From Xanthobacteraceae bacterium (GTDB lineage Bacteria; Pseudomonadota; Alphaproteobacteria; Rhizobiales; Xanthobacteraceae), in NCBI GenBank assembly GCA_030039105.1, contig JASHQO010000094.1, positions 1 to 14,457 on the forward strand: a stretch of DNA of 14,457 bases, given 5' to 3'. The position numbers were made by a program, and so were the translations under genes. The notes below the pieces were generated by a model that had not been told where the DNA came from, made no database searches, and saw only the letters and a list, made by a program, of their open reading frames with translations. Position 1 is the stretch's first letter; each line of letters begins with the position of its first letter. Of this stretch, positions 12,732-14,457 are shown one piece after another.

Positions 12732-12737
12732 TATAAT
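12732..12737 (+). promoter_or_regulatory. Possible -10 box for glnD
   Basis: TATAAT occurs in an AT-rich stretch (12711-12745) otherwise unusual in this GC-rich window. TTGAAA (12716-12721) is only 10 nt away, too close for a standard -35. Transcription would start near 12744. That would leave either a roughly 100-nt leader before ATG 12849 or almost no leader before GTG 12747. Confidence 0.3.
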
Positions 12738-12848
12738 ATCAAAATCGTGGAATTATCGTCTTCATCCGGTCCCTGGCGGCACGCCGGCATTCAACGCGGC
12801 GCTTCCGCCTACGATGACAGTGCGCCGGTGCTCCGATATGTAATCGCG

Positions 12849-14457
12849 ATGCTGGACACCGAACGATCGCCGCGCGCCGCCGTCGAGCTCATCGACACGG
12901 CAGCGATCGTCGCCGACCTTAAAGCGCTTTCCGAAAAACACGCCGGTAGCGAACGTGAGTTGCGCACCGCAGTGGCGCTGCGGCTCAAAGCGGCGCTGAC
13001 GCAAGCGCGCAAGCAGGCCGAGCAGCTCCTGCTCAAGGACCGCCATGGCCGCCGTTGCGCCGAGCGGCTATGCGAGATGCAGGATGAGATCATCCGCATC
13101 CTGTTCGAGTTCATCGGCTCCGAGCTCTATCCGACCCAGGTGCCCTCGGAGGCCGAGCACATGGCGGTGGTGGCGACCGGCGGCTACGGCCGCGGCCTAT
13201 TGGCACCGGGCTCGGACATCGATCTGTTGTTCCTGCTGCCCTATAAGCAGACCGCGTGGGGCGAGTCGGTTGCCGAAGCGCTGCTCTATTGCCTGTGGGA
13301 CATGGGGCTCAAAGTCGGCCACGCCACGCGCTCGGTCGACGAATGCATCCGCCAAGCCAAGGCCGACATGACGATCCGCACGACTCTCTTGGAGTCGCGC
13401 CTCGTGCTCGGCGACGCCGGACTCTACGACGAGCTGACGACGAAATTCGACAAGGACGTCGTGCAAGGCACGGCGCCGGAATTCGTCGCCGCCAAGCTGG
13501 CCGAGCGCGAGGAGCGCCACCGTCGCGCCGGTCAGTCGCGCTATCTGGTCGAGCCCAACGTCAAGGACGGCAAGGGCGGCCTGCGCGACCTGCACACGCT
13601 GTTCTGGATCGCCAAATACGTCTACCGCGTCCGCGAGCCCGAGGAGCTGATCAAGCGCGGCGTGTTCGACGGCGACGAATACACCATGTTCCGCCGCTGT
13701 GAGGACTTCCTCTGGTCGGTCCGCTGCAACATGCACTTCGTCGCCGGCCGCGCCGAGGAGCGGCTGTCGTTCGACATCCAGCGCGATATCGCAGTGCGGC
13801 TCGGCTACACCGAGCATCCCGGACTGCAGGACGTCGAGCGCTTCATGAAGCACTACTTCCTCACCGCAAAGCACGTCGGCGACCTCACTGCGATCCTCTG
13901 CGCCGGCCTCGAAGAGCATCAGGCCAAGCCGGCACCGGTGCTGAGCCGGGTGCTGGCGCGGCTGCGGCCGAGCCGCGGCCCGACCAAGCTCACCGGCACC
14001 GACGACTTCGTCATCGACAACAGCCGCATCACTATCGCCCGGCCCAACGTATTCAAGCGCGACCCGGTCAACCTGATCCGGCTGTTCTACCTGGCGCAGC
14101 GGCACAATCTCGCCATCCACCCGGCGGCGATGCGCGCCGCCACCCATTCGCTGAAGCTGATCGACAAGGACGTCCGCGACGACAAGGAAGCCAACCGCCT
14201 GTTCCTCGAAATTCTGACTTCGAAGAACGACGCCGAGACCGTGCTGCGGCGCATGAACGAAGCCGGAGTGCTCGGCGAATTCGTCCGCGCCTTCGGCCGC
14301 ATCGTGGCCATGATGCAGTTCAACATGTATCACCACTACACGGTCGACGAGCATCTGCTCCGCTGCATCGGCGTTCTCAACGAGATCGAGCGCGGCGAGA
14401 ACCGCGAGTTCACCTTGGCCAATGAATTGATGCGCACGATCCGGCCGGAGCACCGCA
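12849..14457 (+). CDS. glnD: [Protein-PII] uridylyltransferase / uridylyl-removing enzyme GlnD, 5' part
   Basis: The first 536 codons of a protein normally about 900-950 residues long; the frame is still open at the window edge. The nucleotidyltransferase motif GGYGRG (111-116) with SDID (122-125) supplies the metal-binding acidic residues. GLKVGHATRSVDECI, LVEPNVKDGKGGLRDLHTLFWIAKYVY and GLQDVERFMKHYFLTAKHVGDLT are hallmark GlnD blocks. The HD (uridylyl-removing) domain begins at about 495 (HHYTVDEH); the rest of it and the ACT domains are off the window. GlnD senses glutamine and modifies PII proteins to control nitrogen metabolism. The start is uncertain: ATG 12849 gives a family-like N-terminus, but the frame is open back to 12726 with GTG at 12747 and 12828. 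No clear ribosome site precedes any of these. Confidence 0.96.
   Translation, partial: MLDTERSPRAAVELIDTAAIVADLKALSEKHAGSERELRTAVALRLKAALTQARKQAEQLLLKDRHGRRCAERLCEMQDEIIRILFEFIGSELYPTQVPSEAEHMAVVATGGYGRGLLAPGSDIDLLFLLPYKQTAWGESVAEALLYCLWDMGLKVGHATRSVDECIRQAKADMTIRTTLLESRLVLGDAGLYDELTTKFDKDVVQGTAPEFVAAKLAEREERHRRAGQSRYLVEPNVKDGKGGLRDLHTLFWIAKYVYRVREPEELIKRGVFDGDEYTMFRRCEDFLWSVRCNMHFVAGRAEERLSFDIQRDIAVRLGYTEHPGLQDVERFMKHYFLTAKHVGDLTAILCAGLEEHQAKPAPVLSRVLARLRPSRGPTKLTGTDDFVIDNSRITIARPNVFKRDPVNLIRLFYLAQRHNLAIHPAAMRAATHSLKLIDKDVRDDKEANRLFLEILTSKNDAETVLRRMNEAGVLGEFVRAFGRIVAMMQFNMYHHYTVDEHLLRCIGVLNEIERGENREFTLANELMRTIRPEHR

Overview
The window is high-GC, densely packed chromosomal DNA of an alphaproteobacterium. 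The order Hyphomicrobiales (Rhizobiales) is most likely, near Bradyrhizobium, Rhodopseudomonas or Pseudolabrys. This rests on the GlnD and MutS sequences, the feruloyl-CoA synthase type, and several intergenic palindromes that I recognise from memory as typical of those genomes. No RNA gene, transposase, CRISPR array or phage gene was seen.

Left part (1-5280): an aromatic-acid, CoA-dependent catabolic block. The start of a thiolase gene points left off the window edge. Diverging from it on the plus strand are an enoyl-CoA hydratase, a feruloyl-CoA synthase (3 nt after the hydratase stop), a short-chain dehydrogenase of the 3-hydroxyacyl-CoA type, a 4-hydroxybenzoyl-CoA-type hotdog thioesterase and an ACMSD-like amidohydrolase. 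Together they make a plausible side-chain-shortening route for ferulate or p-coumarate: CoA activation, hydration, oxidation, thiolysis, and release of the aromatic acid. No acyl-CoA dehydrogenase is seen, and none is needed for a substrate that is already alpha,beta-unsaturated.

Middle (5360-8149): mutS, complete, with a long proline/charged loop just before the Walker A motif.

Right-middle (8228-12557): a run of five minus-strand genes. In transcription order they are an ABC substrate-binding protein with a Tat-like signal, its permease, its ATPase (sulfonate/nitrate/taurine class, substrate unknown), an OsmC-family protein and an internally duplicated membrane protein. The block lies between mutS and glnD, which I recall as neighbours in several rhizobia.

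Right end (12849-14457): the first 536 codons of glnD, the PII uridylyltransferase/uridylyl-removing sensor of nitrogen status. The gene runs off the window.

The most unusual structural signal is in the gaps. At least five palindromic elements from four distinct sequence families fill intergenic spaces and begin within about 0-6 nt of a stop codon, sometimes including it. Two copies of one family are hairpins built from a 7-nt tandem unit (GAYGACR-like). These elements lie at the 3' ends of the dehydrogenase, mutS, membrane protein, ABC ATPase, permease and substrate-binding protein genes.
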